From Streptomyces vietnamensis (GTDB taxonomy: Bacteria; Actinomycetota; Actinomycetes; Streptomycetales; Streptomycetaceae), in the NCBI RefSeq assembly GCF_000830005.1, contig NZ_CP010407.1, positions 6,522,001 to 6,586,000 on the forward strand: a stretch of DNA of 64,000 nucleotides. The letters run 5' to 3'. Below the pieces are notes generated by a model that had not been told where the DNA came from, searched no databases, and saw nothing but the letters and a program-made list of their open reading frames with translations. Below, one piece after another: positions 62,655 to 64,000 of this stretch (positions are counted from its first letter, which is position 1; each line of letters opens with the position of its first letter). The position numbers and the translations under genes were made by a program.

Positions 62655-62756
62655 TCAGCACGCACATCGCGCGACACCTCCCATGCCCGCACCGAGGGCG
62701 CCGGAGCCGACCCGGCCGCCCTCCTTCGCGAAGGTGGCGTAGACGTCCCGTCTCAT
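62655..62756 (-). CDS. Candidate Cys-containing leader peptide upstream of ssuA
   Basis: The ATG at 62756 is one base after the cysN TGA (TGAGATGAG). The 33-residue peptide begins MRRDVYATFAKEGG and ends GGVARCAC, with Cys codons TGT and TGC in the last three positions before TGA. Actinobacterial genes for sulfur uptake are known to carry Cys-containing uORFs that sense charged tRNA-Cys by attenuation or coupling. Placement between cysN and ssuA fits this. An AAGGGTGGG about 12 bases upstream may be the ribosome site. Confidence 0.45.
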   Translation of the reverse strand: MRRDVYATFAKEGGRVGSGALGAGMGGVARCAC

Positions 62757-62757
62757 C

Positions 62758-64000
62758 TCAGAAATCCCACCCTTCTTCCTCGTCGACCGCGGCGACGGCC
62801 TTGGCCGTGGCGAAGGACTCGCCCGCCATGCCGGCCGCGAGCGTGGTGCCGTCCGCGGGGTCGATCAGCAGGAACGATCCCGTACGGCGGGAGTCGGCGT
62901 ACGCGTCGAGCGCGAGCGGCTCGGCGGTACGGACCACGACGCGGCCGATGTCGTTGGCGACCAGCTGCCCGGGGTTCGGGTGCTGGGACAGGTCGTCGAG
63001 GGTCAGCCGCGAGGGGATGTCCTTGACGATCGCCTTGACCGTGCGCGTGGTGTGCTTGAGCAGGACCCGCTGGCCGACGGCGAGCGGCTGGTCCGCCACG
63101 TGGCAGACCGTCGCCTCGACGTCCTGGCTGGTGGCCGGGGCGTCGCCGCTCGGCGCGAGCAGGTCGCCGCGCGAGATGTCGATGTCGTCGGCGAGCCGGA
63201 TCGTCACCGACTGCGGGGCCCAGGCGATGTCCACGGACTCGCCCAGCGCGTCGATGGCGGTGATCGTCGACTTCTTCCCCGACGGCAGGACGGTGATCTC
63301 CTCGCCGACCCGGAAGGCACCGGCGGCGATCTGACCGGCGTAGCCCCGGTAGTCGGGGTGCTCGGCGGTCTGCGGGCGGATCACGTACTGCACGGGGAAG
63401 CGGGCGTGGCAGGCCGTCAGGTCGTGGCTGACCGGGACGGTCTCCAGGTGCTCCAGGACCGTCGGGCCGCCGTACCAGTCCATGTTCGCGGACGGCTCCA
63501 CGACGTTGTCGCCGGCGAGCGCCGAGATCGGGATCGCGGTGATCTCCGGGACGCCGAGCTCGGAGGCGTACGTCGTGAACTCCTCGGCGATCGCGGCGAA
63601 GACGGACTCCTGGTACTCGACCAGGTCCATCTTGTTCACGGCGAGGACCACGTGCGGGACGCGGAGCAGCGCGGCGACGGCCGCGTGCCGGCGGGTCTGC
63701 TCGACGACGCCGTTGCGGGCGTCGACGAGGACCACGGCCAGCTCGGCGGTGGAGGCGCCGGTGACCATGTTCCGGGTGTACTGCACGTGCCCGGGGGTGT
63801 CGGCGAGGATGAACCGGCGGCGCGGGGTCGCGAAGTAGCGGTAGGCCACGTCGATCGTGATGCCCTGCTCGCGCTCGGCCCGCAGACCGTCGGTGAGGAG
63901 CGCCAGGTCGGGCGCCTCCTGGCCGCGGGAGCGCGAGGCGTGCTCCACGGCCTCCAGCTGGTCGGCGAGGACCGACTTGGAGTCGTGCAGGAGCCGGCCC
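62758..64000 (-). CDS. cysN: Sulfate adenylyltransferase subunit 1, 5'-truncated
   Basis: The frame is open to the window edge, so the N-terminus with the G1 P-loop is outside. Visible parts are switch II DTPGHVQYTRNM, NKMDL (G4), GVPEITAIPISAL, and the EF-Tu-like domains (VQYVIRPQTAEHPDYRGYAG, ARLADDIDISRGDLL-like IRLADDIDISRGDLL). CysN is the GTPase partner of CysD, activating sulfate to APS. It ends EEEGWDF. cysD and the remaining assimilation genes probably lie beyond 64000. It is followed by the leader and ssuABC on the same strand. Confidence 0.95.
   Translation of the reverse strand, partial: GRLLHDSKSVLADQLEAVEHASRSRGQEAPDLALLTDGLRAEREQGITIDVAYRYFATPRRRFILADTPGHVQYTRNMVTGASTAELAVVLVDARNGVVEQTRRHAAVAALLRVPHVVLAVNKMDLVEYQESVFAAIAEEFTTYASELGVPEITAIPISALAGDNVVEPSANMDWYGGPTVLEHLETVPVSHDLTACHARFPVQYVIRPQTAEHPDYRGYAGQIAAGAFRVGEEITVLPSGKKSTITAIDALGESVDIAWAPQSVTIRLADDIDISRGDLLAPSGDAPATSQDVEATVCHVADQPLAVGQRVLLKHTTRTVKAIVKDIPSRLTLDDLSQHPNPGQLVANDIGRVVVRTAEPLALDAYADSRRTGSFLLIDPADGTTLAAGMAGESFATAKAVAAVDEEEGWDF

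Noticed and set aside
62542..62757. SAM-type riboswitch upstream of ssuA
   Set aside because: I could not find the conserved core or kink-turn pattern. The Cys-containing uORF is a more concrete candidate.

Overview
The window is high-GC DNA with Streptomyces character: strong third-position GC bias, many GTG and some TTG starts, ATGA/GTGA overlaps, apparent leaderless starts, and family-specific markers (SAV2148-type HEPN protein, DUF397/Xre pair, DUF6232, pyrimidine reductase next to zapE). I see about 58 protein genes, no rRNA or tRNA gene and no CRISPR array. Genes are packed tightly, and several convergent pairs overlap by 4 to 41 bases.

Layout. 1-6.8 kb: end of an HTH/coiled-coil protein, PPK2 kinase, PhoX-type phosphatase, OsmC protein, ZapE-like ATPase divergent from a RibD-like reductase, and a small conserved actinobacterial protein. 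7.0-8.8 kb: murC and msrB. 8.9-12.4 kb: a polymorphic-toxin locus, with a WXG100-like/YwqJ-deaminase toxin, a SUKH-3 immunity protein, a second stand-alone deaminase and a second SUKH-3 protein fused to an unknown domain. 12.5-16.9 kb: secreted Ca-binding-like protein, SDR oxidoreductase, MocR regulator divergent from a DJ-1/PfpI protein, and a DUF4232-like lipoprotein. 17.0-18.7 kb: a WhiJ-type trio (DUF397, Xre/DUF5753 with a TTA codon, HATPase) with a palindrome between the divergent genes. 18.6-32.1 kb: EF-G paralogue, DUF6232, VOC protein, MerR regulator divergent from a YhgE/Pip-like membrane protein, nucleoside-type kinase, secreted PLD/FG-GAP protein, and several small or secreted proteins. 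32.2-45.1 kb: M24 peptidase, then glycogen/trehalose enzymes treZ, treY and glgX on the minus strand interspersed with GNAT, FHA, an aberrant P450 and MFS genes. 45.2-47.5 kb: an apparently two-gene copper amine oxidase. 47.6-53.6 kb: SAV2148 HEPN protein, exonuclease, S15 peptidase, epoxide-hydrolase-like protein, APH-like kinase. 53.8-56.9 kb: sugar ABC importer (two permeases and a lipoprotein; no ATPase) preceded by two tandem 14-codon leader ORFs. 57.0-59.0 kb: DUF1697, mycothiol-nitroreductase-like DsbA protein, TIGR03086 protein. 59.0-64.0 kb: a minus-strand sulfur operon, cysN (cut by the window end), a candidate Cys-containing leader peptide, ssuA, ssuB, ssuC and a sirohydrochlorin chelatase.

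How the genes work together. GlgX, TreY and TreZ form the glycogen/maltodextrin-to-trehalose route. CysN, SsuABC and the chelatase supply sulfate activation, sulfonate uptake and siroheme for sulfite reductase. The deaminase/SUKH genes make an alternating toxin-immunity operon. The Xre/DUF397/HATPase trio resembles the developmental regulatory sets that streptomycetes carry in many copies. All calls come from reading translated sequence by eye; no database search was run.
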